From NCBI GenBank assembly GCA_963664625.1, contig OY761541.1:3698279-3762278 (forward strand): a stretch of DNA of 64,000 bases, given 5' to 3'. Shown here in pieces: positions 6,750-15,570 of this stretch (its first letter is position 1; the number at the start of each line of letters is the position of its first letter). A model generated the notes under the pieces. That model did not search any database. It was not told the DNA's origin and saw only the letters and a list, made by a program, of their open reading frames with translations. Position numbers and translations under genes: made by a program. This DNA is from CBDCFV01 sp963664625 (lineage in GTDB: Bacteria; Chloroflexota; Dehalococcoidia; Lucifugimonadales; UBA3495).

Positions 6750-9625
6750 AGTTCTTCCTCTTCTTCCTCCGATAGCTCCATCGGCCTTTCGCTGCGCTGT
6801 TTCACAGCCCAAGTGCCCCCCAAGGCCATCACCGCTATCAGCGCGACGATGTAATTGACAGCTTCCCAAAGGGTCTGCTCCCGCTCGTCCAGCGGCTTAA
6901 GCAGCCGGGTATAGGTGCCTTGGGAGCGAAGGCCCAGCAGTTCCTCGTCCTCGGCCAGCCAGTCCACCGAGTTTTGCAGGAATTGCAGGTTGAACAGGTA
7001 GCGGTCCGCCGACAGGCTCTGGGAGAAGCTCAATGCCACGTCATCCAGGAAAGCGCCGCTGCCGATTACCACCAAGCGCGTGGAGTCGGGCGATGTCTCT
7101 ATGAACGCCTGCCCCTCCGCAGCCTGGTCTTCTCCCCCCGCGGCCAAGGGAGAGGGCTTGCCCTTGAAGAAGCTGTCCAGCGACCCGCGAATGCTCACGG
7201 CCAAGGCCGACGACTGGCGGTCTTCCTCTATGGGAAACCCGTACTCCGGGAAGTTCGTCTTGTCCGGCTCGATGTCAGTGAAACTGCTCAGCCACGACTG
7301 GTCGGTGGACCGCAGCAGCGTCACGACTTCCCGGTTATCGGCATCGGCTTGGTCGACCTCCAGGGCGGTTGCCCAGTGAAGCGTCACTGCGGGCAGGTCG
7401 GTGGTAATGGGGCTTTCCTTGGCCATGCCGTCCCGCCTCACGTCAACGAACAACGGGTAGTCCACCCGCTGGATTTCCTGTACCCTGAAGCCGCCGACCC
7501 GCCGCTCCACTTGGGCCGGAAGTGGCTCGTTCTGCGGGTCCATCACCAGCCTGTCGCCGACTTTTACGCCGTAGCTTGCCAGCACGTCATCCAACCCCTG
7601 CTCCGTTTCGTCTACCGCCAGTATTCCGGCCACCAGCAGGGGCGACAGCATGTACCGGCCTGCCGCTATTACCGCCGACCCGCCCCGCATAAGGAACTGG
7701 TCCACGGCGAAACGTTCCTTGTCGGTCATGTCTTGGGGAGCTACCACCACCAGCACGTCCACGTTTGACGGCACTCTGCCCTCTCGCAAGTCGACGACGG
7801 ACACGTCGTAGCTCTGGGTCAGGTGCTGATATACAAGGTTCCAAGCCGAGATGGGCGGGAGCCGCTCTCCGGCGGAGGACTGTTCCTGGTTCAGGTGCGG
7901 CAACCACAGTCCAACGGTCTTGAGAAATCCGGGTACTAGCTGCCGGATAGCCGAGTCTACCGACGAGCGGATGTCCGCCTCGGTCATGTCTTCGCTGGGA
8001 TAGATCAACATGCTCTCTTGGCCGGTGTCCAGGACCATGTGAAGATAGTAGGAATCACCTGAGAAGAACGATACCTGGTATGGAGCGAGGCCGTGGACTT
8101 CCTGCAAGCCGCGCCGGGTAACTCCGCTGGCGGGGTCATCCGGGTCCAAGATTTCGAACACCAGCCCGCCTCCGGAACTCCTTTGAACGTCTGCCCCGAC
8201 AGTCTCGATGCGCTGCGCCACCTCTTGCAACGACTCCGGCAGGGTTTCCGGCGTGACGTAGGCCGTCAACCTGATTGGCTCGGCCAGCGAACCAAGCACC
8301 AGGTCGAGGCTTTGGAAGCCGGAGACCACCCGCTTGATTGACTTGGTCAGGTCGAACTCCAGGTTCCGCAGCCGCACGTCCGGCGCTCCGTCCGGCCGCG
8401 GCTCAACCTCGATCAAGTCATTGAAGTTCAACGTAACGAACTGGTCCCCGTACCGCACCAGTATGTCGAAATAGGAGTTGACCACCGAGGTCTCGTAGCG
8501 GTCGGTTATGCGGAAGGGCACGGGCCGGATGCCGTAAATCTGGTTGGCTTCCCTCTCCACCGCCTCGTCGTTTCGGGGGTCGATTATCTCGGCCTTAATC
8601 ATGCCCCCTGATGCGACCTCGTACTCCCCCATGAGGTCTTCAACCCTCGGCGTCAGCGGGGCCAGCAACGGATGGGTGCGCTCGCTGATGTAGGCCCGCA
8701 TCACCAGTGGCTCGTCCAGGTCCTTCACCACGTTGACCGTCGCCTCAGACAAGCTGAACTGGCCTTCGTCCGTCAAGTCCAGCCGGATATTGGAGAACGG
8801 AAACAGCCAAGCGTTGAGGATAGCCAGGTTCGCCGCCAGCAAGACAACCGCCCCGATGGTGTTGCGACGGTAGAAGGCGGTCTGCAAACCGCGGCCCCAC
8901 CGCTTCATGTCCACTGAGACCACGTTCAGGACAACGAATATTGTCGTCAACGACGCGTAATACACCAGGTCGCGCAGGTCGATGACGCCCCGTTCGATGC
9001 TGGCGAAGCGGCTGCCGATGCCGATTGCCTCGAAGACCGTAGCCAGCCTTTCGCCCGCGAACTTGGTAATATCGCTGGTCCCAACCGCGTAGAGCGCCCC
9101 GCATATCAACACCGTCACAATCAGCGCCACAATCTGGTTCTGGGTGCGGGAGGATACGAACAGGCCGATGGCGGCGTAGGCGGAGACCATCAGTATCGCC
9201 GCCAGGTATCCGCCTATGACCGGCCCCCAGTCTAAATCGCCCAGTATGCTGGCCGTGATCGGCAGCATGAGCGTCAGCGCCAGGGTCAGCGTAACCAAGC
9301 CCACCACCGCCGCAAGCTTGCCCAGCACCAAGTGCAGGCGCGACACCGGCAGCGTCAGCAGCACTTCCAGCGTCCCGATCCGCTGCTCTTCGCTCCACTG
9401 GCGCATGGTCAGGGTGGCGACCAGGAAAATCAACACCGTCGGCAGCCTGCTGAACAGTGGGCGGACATCTGCGATGTTTCTGCCGAAGAAGGTGTCAACC
9501 CAGAAGAAGATGAAAAGCGTGACCGCCAGGAAAACCCCGATGAAGATCAGCGCCAATGGCGAACCGAAATAAGCCCGCATCTCCTTGCGGGCAATAACGG
9601 CGATCGGTCTCAACTGGCCCATCAT
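6746..9625 (-). CDS. Fused ABC-2 permease (GldF-like) and GldG-like protein
   Basis: A 959-residue fusion. Residues ~1-235 form an ABC-2 type permease with six hydrophobic segments (starting ARKEMRAYFGSPLALIFIGV). A further helix near 255-280 begins the GldG/IflA-type part, whose large extracytoplasmic region resembles the intraflagellar-transport-complex GldG domain. A final helix lies near 920-940, followed by an acidic tail ending EEEEEEL. In Bacteroidota gliding bacteria GldF and GldG are separate; fused or adjacent versions occur in many non-gliding phyla. The start overlaps the ATPase stop (ATGA) and the end overlaps the DUF4340 gene, so the three are translated as one unit. The substrate is unknown. 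Confidence 0.85.
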   Translation of the reverse strand: MMGQLRPIAVIARKEMRAYFGSPLALIFIGVFLAVTLFIFFWVDTFFGRNIADVRPLFSRLPTVLIFLVATLTMRQWSEEQRIGTLEVLLTLPVSRLHLVLGKLAAVVGLVTLTLALTLMLPITASILGDLDWGPVIGGYLAAILMVSAYAAIGLFVSSRTQNQIVALIVTVLICGALYAVGTSDITKFAGERLATVFEAIGIGSRFASIERGVIDLRDLVYYASLTTIFVVLNVVSVDMKRWGRGLQTAFYRRNTIGAVVLLAANLAILNAWLFPFSNIRLDLTDEGQFSLSEATVNVVKDLDEPLVMRAYISERTHPLLAPLTPRVEDLMGEYEVASGGMIKAEIIDPRNDEAVEREANQIYGIRPVPFRITDRYETSVVNSYFDILVRYGDQFVTLNFNDLIEVEPRPDGAPDVRLRNLEFDLTKSIKRVVSGFQSLDLVLGSLAEPIRLTAYVTPETLPESLQEVAQRIETVGADVQRSSGGGLVFEILDPDDPASGVTRRGLQEVHGLAPYQVSFFSGDSYYLHMVLDTGQESMLIYPSEDMTEADIRSSVDSAIRQLVPGFLKTVGLWLPHLNQEQSSAGERLPPISAWNLVYQHLTQSYDVSVVDLREGRVPSNVDVLVVVAPQDMTDKERFAVDQFLMRGGSAVIAAGRYMLSPLLVAGILAVDETEQGLDDVLASYGVKVGDRLVMDPQNEPLPAQVERRVGGFRVQEIQRVDYPLFVDVRRDGMAKESPITTDLPAVTLHWATALEVDQADADNREVVTLLRSTDQSWLSSFTDIEPDKTNFPEYGFPIEEDRQSSALAVSIRGSLDSFFKGKPSPLAAGGEDQAAEGQAFIETSPDSTRLVVIGSGAFLDDVALSFSQSLSADRYLFNLQFLQNSVDWLAEDEELLGLRSQGTYTRLLKPLDEREQTLWEAVNYIVALIAVMALGGTWAVKQRSERPMELSEEEEEEL

Positions 9626-10572
9626 GCGGCGATCTCCGGCGTCAACTCGCCGTCGCCCGACTCGGAAACCAACTGGTTGAATACCGTCTCCAAAGTCCGC
9701 GCCTCCCGTCGCAGTTCCCGCAGCGCCCAGTCGCGCTCCTTGGCCAGACCGAAAATCGCCGGGCGCAGGTCCTGCTTCCCGTCGCCAGATACCTGGTATT
9801 CCACGCCGTCGCCGCCAATGCGGGACTCCACTTTTCTAACGCCTTCCAGGTCCAGCAGGGCGCCGGTGACTCCCTGCTCTCCATGTCCAAGGGACAGGAC
9901 GGTAACCGTTTGTGAAGCAAGGTCCGACAACAGAGAGTCAGCCCTGACTTGACCGTTCAACAGGATAATCACCCGGTCGCAAACGGCCTCCACCTCTGAG
10001 AGAATGTGGGTCGAGAGCAGCACCGTGCTGCGCTGGGCAAGTCGCCGGATAAGGTGGCGCACCTCCACGATCTGCACCGGGTCCAACCCTGAAGTCGGCT
10101 CGTCCAGAACCAGCAGCTTGGGTTGGTGAAGTATGGTCTGGGCCAGCCCCACCCGCTGCCGGTAGCCCTTGCTCAACTCGCTGATTGGACGGGTCAACTG
10201 GTCCTCCAGCGCCGTGGCCCGCACTGCCTGTGAAATCAGCCTTACCTTCCGCTCCGGCGGCACCCGCCTCAAATCGGCCATCATGCTCAGGTGCGACTGC
10301 ACCGACGATTCCGGGTACAGCGGGGCGCTTTCGGGCAGGTAGCCTATGCGGCCCTGCACCGCCAGCGTATCCGTCAAAACGTCCAGATCGTCGATCAGCA
10401 CCTGCCCCTCGTCCGGCTGCAAGAACCCGGTCAACACCTTCATCAGGGTGGTTTTGCCGGCCCCGTTGGGGCCCAACAACCCCACCACCTCGCCTGCGTC
10501 AATCTGGAAAGACACGTCCCGCAACGCTTGGACGTCGCCATAAGCCTTGAATACTCCGCTGGCGTCAATCAC
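9622..10572 (-). CDS. ABC transporter ATP-binding protein, GldA-like
   Basis: A 316-residue ABC ATPase. Walker A is GPNGAGKTT (residues 34-42), the signature motif is ELSKGYRQR (a variant of LSGGQ, typical of ABC-2 exporters of the GldA/NosF group), and Walker B is LLVLDEPTSGLDP. The last ~90 residues form the C-terminal extension usual for GldA-like proteins. It is the first gene of the operon with the permease-GldG fusion and the DUF4340 protein, which gives a complete exporter of unknown substrate. Confidence 0.92.
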   Translation of the reverse strand: MIDASGVFKAYGDVQALRDVSFQIDAGEVVGLLGPNGAGKTTLMKVLTGFLQPDEGQVLIDDLDVLTDTLAVQGRIGYLPESAPLYPESSVQSHLSMMADLRRVPPERKVRLISQAVRATALEDQLTRPISELSKGYRQRVGLAQTILHQPKLLVLDEPTSGLDPVQIVEVRHLIRRLAQRSTVLLSTHILSEVEAVCDRVIILLNGQVRADSLLSDLASQTVTVLSLGHGEQGVTGALLDLEGVRKVESRIGGDGVEYQVSGDGKQDLRPAIFGLAKERDWALRELRREARTLETVFNQLVSESGDGELTPEIAA

Positions 10573-10631
10573 TATCGATTCTCCGTGCCCGCTCCCGTTC
10601 CTCGGCTATCGTTGCCCTGCCCCAACTTGTC

Positions 10632-10651
10632 ATTCCCGTGCAGGCGGGAAT
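10632..10651. repeat. Palindromic REP-like unit
   Basis: An imperfect palindrome (ATTCCCGTGCAGGCGGGAAT) in the gap upstream of the ABC operon. It belongs to the same family as the units at 12595, 35750, 38086, 41161 and 41227. Confidence 0.75.
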
Positions 10652-10841
10652 CCATAAATTTCTACCAAACAATTATACAAATTTCCCCGCAATTTACAGG
10701 ACTGGTGGACGGGCAGGATATAGTACCTAAACGATATGAAACAAGACCGGAAGGAAGGTAAACTCCAGTGGACATTGGCATGGCATAAGGTTTAAATTCC
10801 TAAAGCCGACGGTCGTCGGCGCCCACCTTTCTGGAGGCGAC

Positions 10842-11123
10842 ATGGAATATCTCCTGGTCCCGGGTGAAGGACAACCCTTGCGAGTCCACTCCCGGTGCGA
10901 GGATGAATTGCTGGCTAAGGCTGAATTGTTGCTGTTCGCCGACGATGCAGCCAAGTCTTACCCAGGTCGTCCCGTTGTCGGCTCTTACGAAGTCCAGCCT
11001 TCCCTGACCATCGCCAACCTGAAGCGGGCCTACCGCTACGACCAAGCTGGGTATCGTCGCCTTATGGGGTTTCGCGCCCTCATCCTCCGGGATGGGTGGT
11101 CCTACCCGTTATGGCATTCCTGA
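10842..11123 (+). CDS. Hypothetical protein, 93 aa
   Basis: I do not recognise this protein. The start at ATG 10842 has a good ribosome site (GGAGGCGAC). The sequence is mixed charged and hydrophobic with no obvious membrane helix or metal motif. Its last 13 bases overlap the start of the next gene, suggesting a coupled pair. Minus-strand open frames of similar size overlap it, so the reading frame is only moderately supported. Confidence 0.45.
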   Translation: MEYLLVPGEGQPLRVHSRCEDELLAKAELLLFADDAAKSYPGRPVVGSYEVQPSLTIANLKRAYRYDQAGYRRLMGFRALILRDGWSYPLWHS

Positions 11124-11986
11124 ACCGCCGCGTCGTCCGCATACTGGCTAAGGGGGAGTCATGGTATCACTTGCTTCCTTGGTTAGAGGATCATCGTGAC
11201 GAAATATGTCGAACATTGCGATTGATTGAAGACTCTTACTGGGCCAACAGGATTCTAACTCTTGGCAACAGGAGTCCTGATGGTTCAGGCAATTTCAACG
11301 ACGAAGCAACTTGGACTTTTCTGGCCGCTTGCGGGTACGCGATATGCAGAACGGAAGGAGTAGCAAAACTTACTGCGTTGCTGACTGGTAATTCGGATTT
11401 GAAGCCACCGGAAAACTCTAAAATCTGGTTGGAATTTCGGCCGATGACTCCTCACATAGGAGAAAGCCGAACCCACCTTGATCTAGCCATCGGAACAATT
11501 GTCCAAGAAGCAGGAACTAAAGGGGGAATAAAACTGGGGCTGCCAAACGTGTCAACGTCTTGGATATGCTTCTGCAAAATGAAGTGGGAGTTGGACATTA
11601 GTCCAGGAGTCACCAATGATCCTAACCGGAACCAACTCGTCCGCGTGATAGAGAGTGCATTATACTTCCAAAGCAACGGTGATTTTGCTGATGAAGTCCA
11701 CGTTGCTCTGGTCACGCCGACAGTTTTCAGGGACAAGCCCTTTGTCTTTAGGAATTACACGGGAAAGTTCAGGCGCTATGAAAGCGATAGCGCCAACATT
11801 CTGGAAGATCTCCGAAACTGTACTCTGAAACCGCGCGGCAAATTCGATCTCGTCGAACGAATCGAGGCCCTCCAACTTCACTGGCCAACTTTTGATGAAC
11901 TATTTGCCTATATCCCGGACAGTGCGATTAGCGATGCACTTAAGACCTTCTATCAGAATTACGGTACTTATCTGAAAAGAGGCTAG
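11111..11986 (+). CDS. Unknown protein with nuclease-like core pattern
   Basis: A protein of 291 residues from ATG 11111; a GTG at 11096 is an alternative start. I do not recognise the family. The middle contains SRTHLDLAIG followed about 35 residues later by CFCKMKWELD. This resembles the D...ExK core of PD-(D/E)XK nucleases, with Lys in place of the expected Glu. The gene is AT-richer than its surroundings and overlaps the end of the 93-residue gene, so the two may be an acquired cassette. Function is unproven. Confidence 0.6.
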   Translation: MAFLNRRVVRILAKGESWYHLLPWLEDHRDEICRTLRLIEDSYWANRILTLGNRSPDGSGNFNDEATWTFLAACGYAICRTEGVAKLTALLTGNSDLKPPENSKIWLEFRPMTPHIGESRTHLDLAIGTIVQEAGTKGGIKLGLPNVSTSWICFCKMKWELDISPGVTNDPNRNQLVRVIESALYFQSNGDFADEVHVALVTPTVFRDKPFVFRNYTGKFRRYESDSANILEDLRNCTLKPRGKFDLVERIEALQLHWPTFDELFAYIPDSAISDALKTFYQNYGTYLKRG

Positions 11987-12035
11987 AAGACGGTCCATTT
12001 CAAAGGAGACAACCCAACAAGCAGGAGGAGAATCT

Positions 12036-12410
12036 ATGTCCACTACACAAGGCGAAGTATCCAGGAACGTTGGAAACGAACTGCTTTTTGAGAATGATCG
12101 TATCCGGGTGTGGAGCATGACACTGGCGCCGGGCGAGTCCTGCGAGTACCACCGCCACGAGAACGACTACGTGTATTGCTACACTACCCCCAGCCGCATA
12201 TCAGTCCACCGCCAGGGCGAGGAAGCCGCGGTGCGCGAGTACGACAAGCACTACGTCCAATACACGGCGGTCGGCGACGGCATCGAGCACCACATAACCA
12301 ACGTCAACGACATTCCCCACAACCAGATTCTCATCGAATTGAAGGGCCCCAGCGAGGCCGCAACTCCTCAGCCTCCCCAGGACAACGGCCGCGCCCGCCC
12401 GGCCCAGTAG
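12036..12410 (+). CDS. Cupin-domain protein
   Basis: A 124-residue single-domain cupin with a strong ribosome site (AGGAGG). The first cupin motif is seen in LAPGESCEYHRHENDYVYCY, with two His residues and acidic ligands; the second is around GDGIEHHITNVND. These usually bind one Fe, Mn or Zn and support dioxygenase, isomerase or sensor roles. The C-terminal ~20 residues are Pro/Ala-rich and likely disordered. Substrate cannot be inferred. Confidence 0.82.
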   Translation: MSTTQGEVSRNVGNELLFENDRIRVWSMTLAPGESCEYHRHENDYVYCYTTPSRISVHRQGEEAAVREYDKHYVQYTAVGDGIEHHITNVNDIPHNQILIELKGPSEAATPQPPQDNGRARPAQ

Positions 12411-12826
12411 ACCGGTTTAAGAGACTATCCCAAAACTTGGCGCACTACTCAACCCGTCATTCCCACCCATTAACTCGTCATTCCCGCGAAGAGCCTGCCC
12501 TCGCGGATGCGGGTGAACGTCACCCCCGCGAAGGCGGGGGCGGGAATCTACACTGCCTCGCAACGGCAAATTTACCTTGCCCAGCGATTCATGGATTCCC
12601 GTGGAAACGGGAATGACGCATGGCCCGTGAGGCCCATGTATGGGAATGAAAATGACCTATTTTCATAATAATGACGAGTAAACGGGCTACCAAACCTGTA
12701 ATGCGATTGCCCTGTCATGTGCTCGTGTCCTTGACCCAAGTCAATTGGACGGAAACCGCCGGAAGGCGGTAAAATGCCACCGGCAAATATTTTCCTCGGA
12801 ACGACGACTGCAAGAGGTGACACGCA
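12411..12826. repeat. Gene-free stretch with clustered palindromic units
   Basis: A 416-base gap without a gene. It carries at least three units related to the dispersed palindrome: TCATTCCCAC near 12459, a longer GC-rich set at 12479-12547 (CATTCCCGCGAAG ... GGCGGGGGCGGGAATC), and ATTCCCGTGGAAACGGGAAT at 12595-12614. The last 60 bases should hold the promoter of the fusion gene, but I see no convincing promoter elements. Confidence 0.7.
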
Positions 12827-14845
12827 ATGGCGACCTACGGAAGAGAGGAAGCACAGGAGTGGGCTTGGGAGGCTCTTAAGGGCCAGTGGACGACGCTGAT
12901 CACTCCGTTTACCGACAAAGATGAGATCGACGAAGCCGGTATGCGCCGTAACATTCGTCATATCCAGAAGCTTGGCACCCGGGGCGCAGGATGCACGTGG
13001 GGTATGGGAGAGTTCTGGAGCTTGACCCACAATGAGCGTCTGCATGTTATGCAGATCGTCGCTGACGAATCGCGGGACAAGTGGCTCATTGGCGCCCACG
13101 TCACCCATACCTCTGCTCCGGCTATGCTGGACCTGGCCCGCAACGCCGAAGACATGGGGTTCGACGTCCTCATTGTCGCTCCTCCCTACATCGTTACCAA
13201 GACGGAAGAGCAGGTCATCGAGTGGGTGCGTTACTTGGCCGAAAGAACGTCCTTGGCCATTATGTTCTACAATTCGCCGCAGTTCGGCATCGTCCTGAGT
13301 CCGGCCAGCTTGAAACGGCTTTGCCAGATTCCCAACGTAGTTGGCGTCAAGGAGGCCAGTTTCAACCAGCAACTCTCCATCGAAGCTCACCTGTCCATAG
13401 GCAAGGACGCCATCATCAGTACGCCCGACGAGTGGGTCTACTGGAAAGCCAAGGAACTGGGGTTCCAGCAGCAGGTCATGTTCTCCAACACGTCCGATTG
13501 GCGTTTCGACATCCCGGAGCGCAACAACTACGTCCAGTTCATCGAGAAAGCCAGCGAAGGCCACTTGGACGAGGAGTTCTACGAGACGCACCTGCGCCGC
13601 ATCAAGGAACTTTCCGACACTTGGTGGACCCGCACCGTCGACAGGCAGAACGGCGCCCTCCCCGTCCCGATGGTCAAGGCTTGGGGAGAGATAATGGGCC
13701 TGTCAACGGGTCACAGCCGCTACCCGTTGGTGGACTTCACGCCTGAAGAAAAAGCCGAGCTAAGGCAAGAGCTTGAGCCGCTCAAGCCCCGGCCGCCGGT
13801 GTTCAGCCAGCCTGTGGACAGCCGCACGGCTTGGTTGACCGGCAACAACAGCTTCTTTTCCGGCATGTTGCTGATGGTAAGCGTCCAGAACGTCGAGGAG
13901 GCGTTGGAAGCTGAGAGGGGCGGCGCCGATGTGGTGGACGTCAAGAACCTCCAGGAAGCCTTGGTGGGGTCGGGGCATCCAACGGTGGTGCACCAAGTCA
14001 AATCGCAAATCCAGCCGGAAAACCATGTGAGCGTGACCTTGGGCGTAGTTCCCAGCCAACCCGGCACGGTGGCGATGGCGGCCTATGCCGCCGCGGTGTT
14101 GAACGCCACGTCGGTAAAGGTGGGCTTCTGCAACACCGACTACGACACCGCTGTCGATGTGCTGCGCCAAGCCCGGTCCGCGATGGAAGGGTATCAGACC
14201 AAGCTGGTTGGCTCCGTTTTCGCCGACAATCCGCTTTACGATGGATTGGACCCTTACGTAATGGTGAAGCTGGCCAAGGAAGGACAGTGCGACGGTTTCC
14301 TGATCGACACCTTGACTAAGGACGGAAGGAACCTCTTCGATTTCATTCCCGAGGCCGACCTGAAAGCGATGGTGCTGGAAGGAAAGGAAATGGGGTTGAG
14401 CACCGCCCTGTCGGGTCACCTCCGCATCGACGATCTTGACGAGTTGGCCCGCGTCAACCCCGACATCGTCGGTGTACGCGGCGCCGTCTGTTCGGACGGC
14501 GACCGGGGCCGGGCCGTGGCTTGGGAGAAGGTTGCCGAGTTCAAGCGGCAGGTGGACATGCGGAAGTCTGGAGAGATCAACGTTTTCGACGAGCCCATGG
14601 TGATGCCCAGCAACGGCTCCGGAGCTGGCTGGGTCGTCATCGACGGCAGAGGCAAGAGCTGCGCCGGCGTCATCGCGGCCCTCGCCCGGCAAATAGAGTA
14701 CGACCGCAAGTCCTTGGTGGAGGCCATACTTGCCGACGCCCTCAACATCTACGATGTCATACTATGGGCGGAAAAGGACAAGCACCACGTCCTCAACCAC
14801 CGCAAAGATCCGGACGGCACCGTCCGGGTGCTGATCCAGCCTTAG
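12827..14845 (+). CDS. Three-domain fusion: DapA-like aldolase, MfnB-like (4-HFC-P synthase), TusA-like
   Basis: A 672-residue protein with a good ribosome site. Residues ~20-320 are a DHDPS/N-acetylneuraminate-lyase barrel with Y148 (MFYNSP) and the Schiff-base K175 (GVKEAS). Residues ~347-580 match MfnB, which makes 4-(hydroxymethyl)-2-furancarboxaldehyde phosphate from two glyceraldehyde-3-phosphates for methanofuran. The domain starts MLLMVSVQNVEEALEA. D371 and K373 fall at domain positions 25 and 27, K431 at 85, and a D-x3-K pair at D494/K498, the spacing of the known active site. Residues ~600-672 look TusA/SirA-like (DGRGKSCAG, C612, then IYDVILWAEKDKHHVL), but the CPxP motif is reduced to Cys-Ala-Gly. 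The three-way fusion is unusual; a furan or C1-carrier pathway role is inference. No other methanofuran genes are visible. Confidence 0.85.
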   Translation: MATYGREEAQEWAWEALKGQWTTLITPFTDKDEIDEAGMRRNIRHIQKLGTRGAGCTWGMGEFWSLTHNERLHVMQIVADESRDKWLIGAHVTHTSAPAMLDLARNAEDMGFDVLIVAPPYIVTKTEEQVIEWVRYLAERTSLAIMFYNSPQFGIVLSPASLKRLCQIPNVVGVKEASFNQQLSIEAHLSIGKDAIISTPDEWVYWKAKELGFQQQVMFSNTSDWRFDIPERNNYVQFIEKASEGHLDEEFYETHLRRIKELSDTWWTRTVDRQNGALPVPMVKAWGEIMGLSTGHSRYPLVDFTPEEKAELRQELEPLKPRPPVFSQPVDSRTAWLTGNNSFFSGMLLMVSVQNVEEALEAERGGADVVDVKNLQEALVGSGHPTVVHQVKSQIQPENHVSVTLGVVPSQPGTVAMAAYAAAVLNATSVKVGFCNTDYDTAVDVLRQARSAMEGYQTKLVGSVFADNPLYDGLDPYVMVKLAKEGQCDGFLIDTLTKDGRNLFDFIPEADLKAMVLEGKEMGLSTALSGHLRIDDLDELARVNPDIVGVRGAVCSDGDRGRAVAWEKVAEFKRQVDMRKSGEINVFDEPMVMPSNGSGAGWVVIDGRGKSCAGVIAALARQIEYDRKSLVEAILADALNIYDVILWAEKDKHHVLNHRKDPDGTVRVLIQP

Positions 14846-14885
14846 CTGGGCGGCACAAACTGCCTGAGGCGTTAAACGAATAATC

Positions 14886-14912
14886 CAGGAGGGGCCGTAT
14901 TGGCCCCTTCTG
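14886..14912 (+). terminator. Hairpin downstream of the fusion gene
   Basis: An 11-bp stem with a GGGGCC / GGCCCC core and a 5-base loop, starting 40 bases after the stop codon. There is no clear T-run after it, so it may be a weak or Rho-assisted terminator. Confidence 0.45.
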
Positions 14913-14951
14913 CATCAGAAGGTGCGTCTAGTAGACCAACCGCTTTGAAAT

Positions 14952-15032
14952 GCAACGAGGGCAACCACAAGGGTTGCCCCTACCAGCCGAGGACTGCACC
15001 GTAGGGGCGTCCCTTGTGGACGCCCGTATAGC
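14952..15032. repeat. 81-bp dispersed double-hairpin repeat, copy 1
   Basis: Two hairpins in tandem: GGGCAACCACAAGGGTTGCCCC followed by GGGGCGTCCCTTGTGGACGCCC. By eye, the 81 bases match the reverse complement of 37989-38069 with two mismatches. The unit is non-coding and lies between genes in both places. Confidence 0.88.
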
Positions 15033-15087
15033 TAGGGCATAGGACTGCATATCCTATAACCTGTTGCCAAGATAAACAGAGGAATTG

Positions 15088-15486
15088 ATGGTAAACACCA
15101 CTGCCATAGCCGATTATCGTCAGCAGGCCAGGGAGTTCCTGATTAAAGCGCGAGATTATTTGGCTCAAGACGACCTGCATCAAGCATCTGAAAAAGGCTG
15201 GGGGGCCGCTGCTTGGATGGCCAAGGCCGTAGCGGAGGCCCAAGGCTGGGAGTATGAGAGTCATAATCAGTTCAATATTGTACTGAATAACGCCGCACGT
15301 GTCCTGTTTGGACGCTCTCATCCAGCGTATGGACGTCTCCATGAACTGAGTGGTATCGCACGGGCCCTGCATCAGAACTTTTATACTCGGAAACGATTTT
15401 TGGACGCAGAAGAAATTAATACCAACCTTGGCAATGTGGAAGAACTACTGGTCATTCTGGAGCCGTTGACCGAGACCGAAGCGTGA
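15088..15486 (+). CDS. PaREP1/HEPN-like helical protein
   Basis: A 132-residue all-helical protein starting at ATG 15088 (ribosome site AGAGGA). The core REFLIKARDYLAQDDLHQASEKGWGAAAWMAKA resembles PaREP1-type domains, a HEPN-related helical family common in archaea and Chloroflexota. Roles are poorly defined; nucleotide or nucleic-acid partners have been proposed for HEPN relatives. It lacks a clear Rx4H motif. A related gene starts at 63876. It is followed closely by exonuclease III, but a functional link is not evident. Confidence 0.7.
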   Translation: MVNTTAIADYRQQAREFLIKARDYLAQDDLHQASEKGWGAAAWMAKAVAEAQGWEYESHNQFNIVLNNAARVLFGRSHPAYGRLHELSGIARALHQNFYTRKRFLDAEEINTNLGNVEELLVILEPLTETEA

Positions 15487-15570
15487 CTCGTCAAGCTAAA
15501 TCGGTGCCTATTAAATTTGACCCGGCCGAAGGCCTTGGGTTGCCCATCACAGGTCTTGAGGAGTTGATAA

